Below are positions 35,524 through 44,086 of a stretch of DNA of 64,000 nucleotides, piece by piece. The notes beneath the pieces were generated by a model. It worked only from the letters and a program-made list of their open reading frames with translations. It had not been told where the DNA came from and ran no database searches. The stretch lies in NCBI RefSeq assembly GCF_014863355.1, contig NZ_JACZEP010000002.1, positions 248,001-312,000 of the forward strand, read 5' to 3'. Origin of the DNA: Aminobacter carboxidus. Lineage in GTDB: Bacteria; Pseudomonadota; Alphaproteobacteria; Rhizobiales; Rhizobiaceae. Positions within the stretch are counted from its first letter, which is position 1. Each line of letters begins with the position of its first letter. Both the position numbers and the translations under genes were made by a program.

Positions 35524-36423
35524 ATGTCACATTCTGTCCCCCGTCCGCGCCGCTCAGTGCTTTTCGTGCCCGCCACCAACGAAAAGGCGATCGCCAAGCT
35601 GTCGCAGCTTGCCTGCGATACGGTCATCTTCGACCTGGAAGATGCCGTGCTGCCCGAGCACAAGGCGGCGGCACGCGACAGGCTGGCCCAGTTCTTCGCC
35701 GCACGGCCGGCCGGTGCGCGCGAATATGTCGTGCGCATCAATGGGCTGAAAAGCGCGTGGGGTACGGACGATCTCGCGGCTGCCGGCGGCTGGGCCACCG
35801 ATGGCGTGGTGCTGCCCAAGATCGAGACGCCGCGCGACCTGCTCGAGGCCAACGACGTGCTCGACGAGGCCGACGCGCCCGACACGCTGAAGCTGTGGGC
35901 GATGATCGAGACGCCACGCGCACTGGTCAATCTGGCGGCCATCGCCGAGCTCGGCCGCGATCCCGCGGCACGGCTGTCGTGCCTGATCGCCGGGCTCAAC
36001 GACCTGGCCAAGGACACCGGCGTCAAGCTCACGCCCGACCGCCGCTATCTCCAGCCATGGCTGATGCAGATGGTGCTGTGCGCCCGCGCCGGCGGCGTCG
36101 ACATGCTTGACAGCGTCTCCAACGATTTCCGCGATCTCGACGCCTTTGGCCAGGAGTGCGGCGAGGCCGCCGCCATGGGTTTTTCGGGCAAGACCGTCAT
36201 CCACCCGGCACAGATCGGCCCTGCCAACGCAGCGTTTTCGCCCTCAGCCGAAGCACTTGCCGAAGCGCGGGCCGTCGTCGAGGCCTTCGCGCTTCCCGAC
36301 ACCGCCTCCTCAGGTGTAATCTCGCTCAGCGGCAAGATGGTTGAGCGGCTGCATCTGGTCCAGGCCGAGAAGGTGCTGGCGCGTGCGGCAATGATCGCTG
36401 AGATGACCGGAGACGAGAAATGA
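35524..36423 (+). CDS. CoA ester lyase (HpcH/HpaI aldolase, citrate-lyase-beta type)
   Basis: A 299-residue Mg-dependent lyase related to malyl-CoA, beta-methylmalyl-CoA and citramalyl-CoA lyases. Motifs: RSVLFVPATNEKAIAKL, DTVIFDLEDAV (Mg-binding Glu/Asp region), YVVRINGLKSAWGTDDL, LPKIETPRD, AMIETPRAL (catalytic glutamate) and GFSGKTVIHPAQI. It starts at ATG 35524 after AAGAAG. Its stop overlaps the start of the DUF1737 gene (ATGA), so the two are coupled. The acyl-CoA substrate is unclear. Confidence 0.92.
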   Translation: MSHSVPRPRRSVLFVPATNEKAIAKLSQLACDTVIFDLEDAVLPEHKAAARDRLAQFFAARPAGAREYVVRINGLKSAWGTDDLAAAGGWATDGVVLPKIETPRDLLEANDVLDEADAPDTLKLWAMIETPRALVNLAAIAELGRDPAARLSCLIAGLNDLAKDTGVKLTPDRRYLQPWLMQMVLCARAGGVDMLDSVSNDFRDLDAFGQECGEAAAMGFSGKTVIHPAQIGPANAAFSPSAEALAEARAVVEAFALPDTASSGVISLSGKMVERLHLVQAEKVLARAAMIAEMTGDEK

Positions 36424-36629
36424 AACTCTACCGCTTCCTGACCGGCCCCGACGACGCCACCTTCTGCCACAAGGTCACGGCTGCGGTGAACAAGGGCTGG
36501 CACCTGTTCGGCTCGCCGACCTATTCGTTCGACGCCGAGACCAAGACGATGCGTTGCGGCCAAGCCGTGGTGAAGGATGTCGAAGGCCACGATTACGAAG
36601 CCGGCGTCACCAAGCTCAGCGATTACTGA
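36420..36629 (+). CDS. DUF1737 small protein
   Basis: A 69-residue protein of the DUF1737 family: YRFLTGPDDATFCHKVTAAVNKGWHLFGSPTYSFD is the family pattern (lid-like domain with G-W-x-L-x-G). It shares ATGA with the upstream CoA lyase and appears to be its accessory. No function is established; its persistent genetic coupling to the lyase gene is the main clue. Confidence 0.9.
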   Translation: MKLYRFLTGPDDATFCHKVTAAVNKGWHLFGSPTYSFDAETKTMRCGQAVVKDVEGHDYEAGVTKLSDY

Positions 36630-36647
36630 TCGTTGGGGTGGCTGCCG

Positions 36648-37070
36648 CTATTCGGCGGCTTCCTCCAGCCGCTCCATGTCCTCGTCGGACAGGCCGAAAT
36701 GGTGGCCGATCTCGTGGATCAGCACATGGGTGACGATGTCGCCCAGCGTCTCCTCGTTCTCGGCCCAGTAGTCGAGGATCGCCCTGCGGTAGAGCGTGAC
36801 GCGGTTGGGGCCTTCGCCGGTCTGCGGGTTCCAGCGCTCGGCGATGCCGCGGCCCTCGAACAGGCCGAGCAGGTCGAACGGCGTTTCCAGCGACAGGTCG
36901 TCCATGATCTCGTCGGTGGGGAATTCGGCCAGCAGGATGACGACCTCGCCGGTCAGCTGGCGAAACTCCTCCGGCAGATGCGCATAGGATTCGAGCGCCA
37001 GCAACTCCAGCTCCTCGATAGAGGGCGAAAGCTGGTCGTGCCAGGCGCGGGTCTTGTAGATGCGGGCCAT
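36648..37070 (-). CDS. Zincin-like metallopeptidase (PF06262 family)
   Basis: A 140-residue protein with the zinc-binding HEIGHHFGLSDEDM motif near residue 126, in the short-zincin form usual for this family (His, His and a later acidic ligand). The rest (RYY-free, RVTLYRRAILDYWAENEETLGDIVTHVLIHE) matches the acidic single-domain layout. ATG at 37070 follows AAGGACAAAG. It is convergent with the DUF1737 gene. The substrate is unknown and the family is thinly characterised. Confidence 0.9.
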   Translation of the reverse strand: MARIYKTRAWHDQLSPSIEELELLALESYAHLPEEFRQLTGEVVILLAEFPTDEIMDDLSLETPFDLLGLFEGRGIAERWNPQTGEGPNRVTLYRRAILDYWAENEETLGDIVTHVLIHEIGHHFGLSDEDMERLEEAAE

Positions 37071-37193
37071 TCTTTGTCCTTTTGGGGGCATATAGCCCTT
37101 TGCCGCCTCGCTTACGAGGCCTTTGCCGCTCGGGCGACAATTTAGCGGCGACGGCGAGAGGACGGGAGAGGAATAAATTCTCCTTGAATCGGC

Positions 37194-37224
37194 TTGACTC
37201 TCCCCAGCGCCTCTGGAATCTATA
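37194..37224 (+). promoter_or_regulatory. Candidate promoter of the imuAB-dnaE2 operon
   Basis: TTGACT (37194-37199) with TCTATA (37219-37224) at a 19-base spacing, or AATCTA (37217-37222) at 17. It is immediately followed by the LexA box, so bound LexA would cover the start site. Confidence 0.5.
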
Positions 37225-37225
37225 G

Positions 37226-37240
37226 GAACATAACAGGAAC
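37226..37240. promoter_or_regulatory. LexA (SOS) box, GTTC-N7-GTTC type
   Basis: GAAC (37226-37229), seven bases, GAAC (37237-37240); read on the other strand this is GTTC-N7-GTTC, the direct-repeat LexA site of alphaproteobacteria. It lies 21 bases upstream of imuA, whose operon is a classic SOS target. Confidence 0.85.
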
Positions 37241-37261
37241 AATTACAGGAAGCAGATCGAC

Positions 37262-38254
37262 ATGGCGACCAGCGCCGTGGCGCGGGATGTCGTTTTTGCC
37301 TTGCGCCAGAAGATAGCGAAGATCGAGGGAACGCTGGCCGAAAGGCTGGTCTCGCCTGCTGACGGCCAGCCGGTTGCGGGGCTTTTGGTCCGCCGCAACG
37401 GCCACGCCTCGCCGCGTGACTTCTTCCTGCCGACTGGTGTCGAGCGGCTCGACGAGGTGCTCGGCGGTGGCTTGCCGAAGGCGGCGTTGATCGAGATCCA
37501 TGGCACCGAAACCCGTAATGCCGGTGCGGCTGCGGGGCTCGCTCTCTGTCTTGTCAGCGGCATGCTGAAGGAGCGGTCGCGGCCCAGGGATCTGGTGCTG
37601 TGGGTCGGCACGACAGAGATGTTCCGGGAGGCGGGGCATCCCTACGCGCCGGGCCTCGCCAGCTTCTTTGGCATATCAGCCGAAAGCCTGTTGCTTGCCG
37701 AGGCGCCGAAAGCAGCCGACGTGCTCTGGATCGCCGAGGAGGCCGCCCGCATCGTGGAGATCGCGGCCGTCGTCGTCGAGCTGCGCGGCAATCCACGCAG
37801 CGTCGACCTCACGGCGACGCGCCGTCTGCACCGCCGGGCGCAGGACAGCGGCCGGCCCGTCTTTCTGCTGCGCCAGTCGGCCGCGCCGGAGCCGACGGCA
37901 GCGCCCGTCCGGCTGGTCGTCACACCTGCGCCGGCCACCTTGCGGCAAACGCTTCTTGGGCCGCTGGCCGGTTCGATTGGCGCACCTGTTTTCGCTGTCG
38001 AGATCGGCAAGAGCCGCACGGCTCTCCCCGGCAGCTTCATTGTGGAATGGAACCCCGATGCACACACCCTCGCAGAACGAAGAGACGGTTCAGAGAATCG
38101 TATCGCTGTGGTTTCCTCATCTCGCGGCCGAGCGCATCCTCCGGCGCAGGCTGGGGCGGTCCTGGCGTTCAAGCCCGCAGTTGGCGAAGCCGCTGGTAAC
38201 AAGCCATCGCGAGAGCAACACCCAGCGCATCGCCGGCCTCGACGCACGGGCTGA
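37262..38254 (+). CDS. imuA: Inducible mutagenesis protein A
   Basis: A 330-residue RecA-like/SulA-related accessory of mutagenic DNA repair. It works with ImuB and DnaE2 in translesion synthesis after SOS induction. Features: FFLPTGVERLDEVLGGGLPKAALIEIHG (the RecA-like start), DLVLWVGTTEMFREAG, and ELRGNPRSVDLTATRRLHRRAQDSGRPVFLLR. AGGAAG precedes ATG 37262. Its 3' part overlaps imuB by 197 bases; the last ~60 residues are low-complexity, so the functional domain may end earlier. Controlled by the LexA box 21 bases upstream. Confidence 0.93.
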   Translation: MATSAVARDVVFALRQKIAKIEGTLAERLVSPADGQPVAGLLVRRNGHASPRDFFLPTGVERLDEVLGGGLPKAALIEIHGTETRNAGAAAGLALCLVSGMLKERSRPRDLVLWVGTTEMFREAGHPYAPGLASFFGISAESLLLAEAPKAADVLWIAEEAARIVEIAAVVVELRGNPRSVDLTATRRLHRRAQDSGRPVFLLRQSAAPEPTAAPVRLVVTPAPATLRQTLLGPLAGSIGAPVFAVEIGKSRTALPGSFIVEWNPDAHTLAERRDGSENRIAVVSSSRGRAHPPAQAGAVLAFKPAVGEAAGNKPSREQHPAHRRPRRTG

Positions 38255-39665
38255 GACGCTCCGGCTGCGGCCTGGCATGGGCATTGCCGAAGCGCGCGCC
38301 ATGCATCCCGACATCGACGTCGTCGAAGCCGATCCCGAGGCCGATCGCCGGTTGCTCGAAGGCCTTGCCGACTGGTGCGACCGCTACACCCCGTTGGTCG
38401 CAATCGATGGAGAAAATGGGCTGTTCCTCGATATCACCGGCTGCGCTCACCTCTTCGGTGGCGAAAAGGCCCTGCTCGCCGATCTGATGGCCCGCTTTTT
38501 CCATCAGGGTTTCGACGTGCGCGCCGGTCTTGCCTCGACCCCGGGCGCGGCGTGGGCGGCTGCCCGTTTCGCCACCGGCCATATTCTGGCTCCGGGCAGC
38601 GAGCGCAATTTCTTTGCCCGCCTGCCGCTGGCGGCGCTGCGGATTGATGCCAGGACGAAGGCCAGCCTCGAAAGCGTGGGGCTGCGCACGGTCGGCGCGA
38701 TCATGGACGGGCCGCGGGCACCGCTTGTCCGCCGCTTCGGCACTGAGCTCATCGAGCGCCTCGACCAGGCGTTGGGCCGGCTCGATGAGGCGATCTCGCC
38801 ACGCCTGCCGGTCGCTGCCCTTTCGGTCGAGCGCCATTTTGCCGACCCGCTGTCGCTCATCGACGACATCGAGAGGCTGATCGGCCTGCTGGCCGCCACG
38901 CTGAAGGTCGATCTCGAACGCCGGGAGGAAGGTGCGCGGGCGCTTGAACTCCTGCTGTTCAGGGTTGACGGCATGGTCAGCCGTATAACGGTCGGGGCCT
39001 CGCGTCCCATCCGCGAACCGACATTGGTGCGCAGGCTGTTCCATGAGCGGCTGGCGACGCTTGGCGAGGGCATCGATGCCGGCTACGGCTTCGACCTCGT
39101 GCGTCTCTCCGCGCTGTCGACCGCCCGCTTCGACGCCCGCCAGGGGGACCTTGCCGGCGAGGTCGAGGATGGCGGCGAGGAGCTGGCGATCTTTGCCGAT
39201 CGCATCGGTGCGCGCCTTGGCGAAGCCGCGGTGCTCGAACCTGCCACTGTCGAAAGTCATTTGCCGGAACGTGCCGCGCCGGTACGACCATATGCCCAGG
39301 AGGAGGCGCGCAAAGGCCTGGCCGGGCGCCCGAAGAGGGAGGTGCGACAAGCCGGCGGGCGGCCTCGACAGGCCGATCGTCCCATCCGCCTGTTCCGGCA
39401 ACCCGAACCCATCGACGTTCCCGCGACCGAGATTCCTGATGGCCCGCCGCTCAATTTCCGCTGGCGCCGGGCGCTGCATCGCGTGGCTCGGGCAGAAGGT
39501 CCCGAGCGCATCGCGCCGGAATGGTGGCGCGAGGACGCGGATGCGCCGACGCGGGACTACTACCGCATCGAGGACGCCGAGGGCCGTCGATACTGGCTCT
39601 ACCGGCAGGGCCTCTACAGCGCGAAGGCGGTTCCGCGCTGGTTCCTGCATGGGGTCTTCGCATGA
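38058..39665 (+). CDS. imuB: Y-family DNA polymerase-like protein ImuB
   Basis: A 535-residue Y-family polymerase relative that lacks the catalytic acidic residues and serves as the hub linking DnaE2, ImuA and the sliding clamp. It starts RIVSLWFPHLAAERILRRR (~12-30), has VVAIDGENGLFLDITGCAHLFGGE and LASTPGAAWAAARFA in the palm/finger part, and ARTKASLESVGLRTVGAIM in the helix-hairpin-helix part. The C-terminus ends RDYYRIEDAEGRRYWLYRQGLY, typical of ImuB. Translation probably starts at ATG 38058 inside imuA. The stop overlaps dnaE2 (ATGA). Confidence 0.94.
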   Translation: MHTPSQNEETVQRIVSLWFPHLAAERILRRRLGRSWRSSPQLAKPLVTSHRESNTQRIAGLDARAETLRLRPGMGIAEARAMHPDIDVVEADPEADRRLLEGLADWCDRYTPLVAIDGENGLFLDITGCAHLFGGEKALLADLMARFFHQGFDVRAGLASTPGAAWAAARFATGHILAPGSERNFFARLPLAALRIDARTKASLESVGLRTVGAIMDGPRAPLVRRFGTELIERLDQALGRLDEAISPRLPVAALSVERHFADPLSLIDDIERLIGLLAATLKVDLERREEGARALELLLFRVDGMVSRITVGASRPIREPTLVRRLFHERLATLGEGIDAGYGFDLVRLSALSTARFDARQGDLAGEVEDGGEELAIFADRIGARLGEAAVLEPATVESHLPERAAPVRPYAQEEARKGLAGRPKREVRQAGGRPRQADRPIRLFRQPEPIDVPATEIPDGPPLNFRWRRALHRVARAEGPERIAPEWWREDADAPTRDYYRIEDAEGRRYWLYRQGLYSAKAVPRWFLHGVFA

Positions 39666-42600
39666 ACATGGCCGTCGCTGCCAGCTATGCCGAATTCGGC
39701 ATCCAGTCGAATTTCTCTTTCCTGCGCGGTGCTTCGGCACCGGAAGAGCTGGTGATCGCGGCGAAGTTCCTGGGGCTTTCTGCGATCGGCCTTGCCGACT
39801 GCAACACGGTGGCGGGCACCGTGCGCGCCTGGAAGATGGCCGATACGGAGGGACTTGCCTACCATCCCGGCTGCCGCCTGGTTTTTGCCGACGGCACGCC
39901 CGACATGCTCGCTTATCCACAAGACCGCAAGGGTTGGGGGCATCTGTGCCGCATGCTCACCCAGGCCAATACCCGTGATGAAAGCGAAAAAGGTGCGCCG
40001 CGTCTCTACCGGGAGGATCTTTTCGAATGGGGCGATCTGCTGTCGCTTGCCGTCCTGCCCGACGTCACGGCGGCCACGGAAACTGATGTCGTGTTTCTAC
40101 GCAGTCTCAAGGCGCGGTTCGGTGCCTCTCTGTGGCTGGCGGTCGCACCGAATTTTGGCGGCGACGACCGCTTCAGGATCGAGCAGGCCGCCGCTATGGC
40201 CGCCATGGCAGGCGTGCCGCTGATGGCAACCAATGACGCGCTCTACCATGCGCCTGGCCAGCGCCCGCTGCAGGATGTGCTGACTGCGATCCGCCTCGGC
40301 GTGCCTGTTGCCGAGGCCGGTTTCGAGCTGAAGGCGAATGCCGAACGCCATCTGAAGGGCCCTGCCGATATGAGCCGGTCTTTCAAGCGGCATCCGGAAG
40401 CCCTTGCCGAGACGTTGCGCTTCGCCGAAAGCCTGCATTTCTCGCTGAAGGAGCTCAAATACAATTATCCCGACGAACCGACGGAATCGGGCCTCGAACC
40501 ACAGGCGGAATTGGAAAGACTGACCTGGGAAGGCTCGAAGAAACGTTATCCCGACGGTGTGCCGGAAAAGGTCCAAGGCATCATCCGGCATGAGCTCGCC
40601 ATCGTCGAAAAGCTCAACTACGCCCGTTATTTCCTCACCGTGCACGACATCGTCCAGTTCGCCCGCTCCAGGGATATCCTCTGCCAGGGACGTGGCTCGG
40701 CGGCCAATTCGGTCATTTGCTTCTGCATAGGTATCACCGATGTCGGACCCGATATCGTCGATGTGCTGTTCGAGCGCTTCATTTCCGAGGAACGTGGCGA
40801 GCCGCCGGATATCGACGTCGACTTCGAGCATGAGCGGCGCGACGAGGTCATCGCCTTCATCTACGAAAGATACAGCGCCAAGCGCACCGCGCTTGCGGCT
40901 TCCGTCGTCACCTATCGCGGCCGTTCGGCGCTGCGCGAGGTGGCCAAGGCGATGGGCCTGTCGGACGATGTCAGGGGGGCGATGTCGGGCTCGATCTGGG
41001 GCTGGTACTCGTCCGAGCTCGGCGAGAAGGAAGCGACGGCAGGCGGGCTCGACAAGGCCGATCCGGTGACCAGGCATGTGATCGAACATGCCAACGGCAT
41101 CATGGGGTTTCCGCGCCACTTGTCCCAGCATGTCGGCGGCTTCGTCATCACCCGGGATCGGCTCGATGAGATCGTGCCGATCGTCAAGACGGCGATGGAC
41201 GAGCGCAAGATGGTCGAGTGGGACAAGGACGACCTCGATGCCGTCGGTATCTTGAAGGTCGATGTGCTGGCGCTCGGCATGCTGACCTGCCTGCGCAAGG
41301 CCTTCAAACTGCTTGAGGCTCATTACGACGAACGCGACCGGCATGGCCGCCCGCTCGAGCTGGCAACATTGCCGCCGGAGGATCCCAAGGTCTACGACAT
41401 GATCTGCCGCGCCGACACGCTCGGGGTCTTCCAGATCGAGAGCCGGGCCCAGATGTCGATGCTGCCGCGCCTCAAGCCACGCGAATTCTATGACCTCGTC
41501 ATCGAGGTGGCGATCGTCCGACCAGGTCCGATCCAGGGCGACATGGTGCATCCCTATCTCCGCCGCCGGCAGGGCAAGGAAAAGGTTGATTTCCCCAAAA
41601 AGGAGCTCGAGGCCATCCTTGGCAAGACACTGGGGGTGCCCCTGTTCCAGGAACAGGCGATGAAGATCGCCATCGTTGCCGGCGGTTTCACGCCTGGCGA
41701 GGCCGACCAGCTCAGGCGCGCCATGGCCACTTTCAAGCGCACCGGCACGATCGGCAATTACCGCGACCGCATGGTCAAGGGCATGGTCGACAGGGGCTAC
41801 GAGCGTGACTTCGCCGAGCGCTGCTTCAAGCAGATCGAGGGTTTTGGCGAATACGGCTTTCCCGAAAGCCACGCCGCCGCCTTCGCGCTGCTTGTCTATG
41901 CCTCGTGCTGGTTCAAGGCCTATTACCCAGATGTCTTTTGTGCTGCGATCCTGAACTCGCAGCCGATGGGCTTTTACCGGCCGGCGCAACTGGTCCGCGA
42001 TGCCGAGGATCATGGCGTCGAGATCCGGGCCGTCGACATCAACCGCTCCGACTGGGATTGCACGCTCGAACGCTCCGGCTTCGATCCCAGGCGCATCCGT
42101 GCCCGCCACGCCGAGATGCGCGAGGTCATCAAGACAAGCCGCGCCGTGCGGCTGGGCTTCCGCCAGATCAAGGGGCTGGGCGAAAAGAGGATGGAAACCT
42201 TCGTCGAACGGCGAGGCAAGGGTTACGTCTCGGTGCGCGATGTCTGGCTGCGCTCCGGTCTCGACGTCGGCGAGATCGAGCTCCTTGCCCAGGCCGATGC
42301 CTTCCGCTCGATCGAACTCGACCGGCGCGAGGCGCTATGGGCGGTGCGCGCGCTCGACGGCAAGAGTGCCGCCGAGATGTTGCCCTTGTTCGACCAGCCA
42401 GAGGTTCATTTGCCCGACAGCGAGCCGCAGATGTATCTGCCCGCCATGCCGCTCGGCGAGCATGTCATCCACGATTACCGTTCGCTCGGCCTGTCGCTGA
42501 AGGCACATCCGGTGGCCTTCCTCCGGCAACGGCTGGACAAGGCCGGCATCACCCCGAATGGCCGCCTGCCCGAGGTGCCTGATGGCCGGCGCGTCTCGGT

Positions 42601-43009
42601 GGCCGGGTTGGTGCTGGTCCGCCAGCGCCCGGGCAAGGGCAACGCCATCTTCCTCACCCTGGAGGATGAGAATTCGGTCGCCAACATCATCGTCTGGGCC
42701 CGCGTCTTCGAGCGTTTCCGGCCTGTCGTCATGGGGTCGAAGTTCATCCGGGTCACTGGCAAGCTGCAGGCGGAATCGGGCGTGATCCATATTGTCGCCG
42801 ACAAGATGGAGGACCTGACGCATTGGCTGGCGGCGATGTCGGAAGAGCTGCAGGCGTCAGCCGATGCTCAGGTCGCGCCCGCCCTGGCCAATGGAGCGCG
42901 GCAAAGCGCTGCGGAGAAAGCAGCAAAAGATCCGCGTGTTACCCAGAGTTATGAGCGGCTTGCCCGCAAGGCCAGCAGCGTCATGCCCAAGGGGCGCAAT
43001 TTTCAATGA
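39662..43009 (+). CDS. dnaE2: Error-prone DNA polymerase III alpha subunit DnaE2
   Basis: A 1115-residue C-family polymerase that does SOS mutagenesis with ImuA and ImuB. The N-terminal PHP domain opens YAEFGIQSNFSFLRGASAPEEL, the DnaE2-specific wording. The palm carries the catalytic PDIDVDFEHERRDEVIAFIYERYS stretch (first aspartates) and VDVLALGMLTCLRKAF; GFGEYGFPESHAAAFALLVYASCWFKAYYP and the OB-fold NIIVWARVFERFRPVV follow near the C-terminus. Length fits DnaE2, shorter than replicative DnaE. ATG 39662 overlaps the imuB stop. Confidence 0.96.
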   Translation: MNMAVAASYAEFGIQSNFSFLRGASAPEELVIAAKFLGLSAIGLADCNTVAGTVRAWKMADTEGLAYHPGCRLVFADGTPDMLAYPQDRKGWGHLCRMLTQANTRDESEKGAPRLYREDLFEWGDLLSLAVLPDVTAATETDVVFLRSLKARFGASLWLAVAPNFGGDDRFRIEQAAAMAAMAGVPLMATNDALYHAPGQRPLQDVLTAIRLGVPVAEAGFELKANAERHLKGPADMSRSFKRHPEALAETLRFAESLHFSLKELKYNYPDEPTESGLEPQAELERLTWEGSKKRYPDGVPEKVQGIIRHELAIVEKLNYARYFLTVHDIVQFARSRDILCQGRGSAANSVICFCIGITDVGPDIVDVLFERFISEERGEPPDIDVDFEHERRDEVIAFIYERYSAKRTALAASVVTYRGRSALREVAKAMGLSDDVRGAMSGSIWGWYSSELGEKEATAGGLDKADPVTRHVIEHANGIMGFPRHLSQHVGGFVITRDRLDEIVPIVKTAMDERKMVEWDKDDLDAVGILKVDVLALGMLTCLRKAFKLLEAHYDERDRHGRPLELATLPPEDPKVYDMICRADTLGVFQIESRAQMSMLPRLKPREFYDLVIEVAIVRPGPIQGDMVHPYLRRRQGKEKVDFPKKELEAILGKTLGVPLFQEQAMKIAIVAGGFTPGEADQLRRAMATFKRTGTIGNYRDRMVKGMVDRGYERDFAERCFKQIEGFGEYGFPESHAAAFALLVYASCWFKAYYPDVFCAAILNSQPMGFYRPAQLVRDAEDHGVEIRAVDINRSDWDCTLERSGFDPRRIRARHAEMREVIKTSRAVRLGFRQIKGLGEKRMETFVERRGKGYVSVRDVWLRSGLDVGEIELLAQADAFRSIELDRREALWAVRALDGKSAAEMLPLFDQPEVHLPDSEPQMYLPAMPLGEHVIHDYRSLGLSLKAHPVAFLRQRLDKAGITPNGRLPEVPDGRRVSVAGLVLVRQRPGKGNAIFLTLEDENSVANIIVWARVFERFRPVVMGSKFIRVTGKLQAESGVIHIVADKMEDLTHWLAAMSEELQASADAQVAPALANGARQSAAEKAAKDPRVTQSYERLARKASSVMPKGRNFQ

Positions 43010-43099
43010 AGGAGGAGTTGGCGAACTCGGGCGCAACAAACACTGCGGCGCCTTGAGAGGCGCAGGATCACCAAATCGCTTCCGGCTCGGTGTCGTGAG

Positions 43100-43327
43100 T
43101 TAGTCCGTCGGCGGGGCGTTCTTGGGTGTGGTTTCGGTGTCGAGGATCTGCCGCGCCTCGGAGGGCAGCATGACCGGAATGCCGTCACGGACGGGATAGG
43201 CGAGGCGTGCCAGTCTGGAGACCAGTTCGCCGCGCTCGGCATCCCACTTCAGCGGCCCCTTGGTCAGCGGGCAAGCCAAAAGTTCGAGCAGCTTGACGTC
43301 GATATCGCGCTTGTTGGCCTCAACCAT
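43100..43327 (-). CDS. Trm112 family protein
   Basis: A 75-residue zinc-ribbon-like protein related to eukaryotic Trm112. It has [20 protein letters not shown] (first strand pair, only one Cys kept) and [14 protein letters not shown], the family signature, near residue 45. Most zinc ligands are missing, as usual in bacterial members. It is leftward and starts 22 bases after the Lon-domain gene, so the two probably share a transcript. Bacterial role: possible methyltransferase partner, unproven. Confidence 0.92.
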   Translation of the reverse strand: MVEANKRDIDVKLLELLACPLTKGPLKWDAERGELVSRLARLAYPVRDGIPVMLPSEARQILDTETTPKNAPPTD

Positions 43328-43348
43328 TCAGCTCTCCTGGCCGGCCAC

Positions 43349-44020
43349 CTATTGCAGGCTCGATCCGAAGTCTTCGTTCTCGCGCGCCAGCGCCATTTCG
43401 GTGATCGCGATCAGCGTCTCGGCGCGGGTCTTGAGGTCGGGTGCTTCGAGCAGTGCCTGCTTTTCGGCGGCACCGTAGGGTGCCATCATCGACAGCGCAT
43501 TGACCAGGATGGCATTGTCGGCGCGGCTGACGCTTTCCCAGTCGGCCTCAAGTTCGTTGGCCTGGAGGTAGGTGCGGAAAGCCTTGAGCAAGGCCGGCCG
43601 GTCGACTTCCGCGCCGGCCTTGTCCTCGTTGAGGTCGGCGGCGAACGAGGCAATCTTGCACTGCCGGAACGGCGTCTTGACCAACAGCTCCTGGGTGATG
43701 CGAAAGCGGCAAACGCCTTGCAGGGAGATCAGGTAGCGGCCGTCGCCTGTTTCGGCGAGCGAAGTGATGCGGCCGATACAGCCTACCGGGCAGAGTGCCG
43801 GCTCGCCATCGGGACGCAGATTGCCGTCGAGCGAAGGCTGGATCATGCCGATCAGCCGCGAGCCGGACATCGCGTCGTCGATCATCTGGAGATAGCGCGG
43901 CTCGAAGATGTTGAGTGGCATGCGCCCGCCTGGCAACAGCAAGGCGGCCGTCAGCGGGAACACTGCCAATGTTGTCGGCAGATCGCTGTCGAGCCGGTAG
44001 TGCGCGTTTCCTGCCTGCAT
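43349..44020 (-). CDS. LON peptidase substrate-binding domain protein
   Basis: A 223-residue protein made of the N-terminal domain of Lon protease without ATPase or peptidase domains. It has LAVFPLTAALLLPGGRMPLNIFEPRYLQMIDDAM (residues ~18-52), then PVGCIGRITSLAETGDGRYLISLQGVCRFRI. A helical C-terminal part follows (LVNALSMMAPYGAAEKQALLEA). It is encoded between the CnoX-like thioredoxin and Trm112 genes on the same strand. Likely binds unfolded or tagged proteins; a role in proteolysis control is inferred. Confidence 0.94.
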   Translation of the reverse strand: MQAGNAHYRLDSDLPTTLAVFPLTAALLLPGGRMPLNIFEPRYLQMIDDAMSGSRLIGMIQPSLDGNLRPDGEPALCPVGCIGRITSLAETGDGRYLISLQGVCRFRITQELLVKTPFRQCKIASFAADLNEDKAGAEVDRPALLKAFRTYLQANELEADWESVSRADNAILVNALSMMAPYGAAEKQALLEAPDLKTRAETLIAITEMALARENEDFGSSLQ

Positions 44021-44086
44021 CTTGTCCTCAGCTGTTATTCATCTGGGGTGGCTGCAACCAAACGCAAGGCCGCTTTGTCGCAGCGC

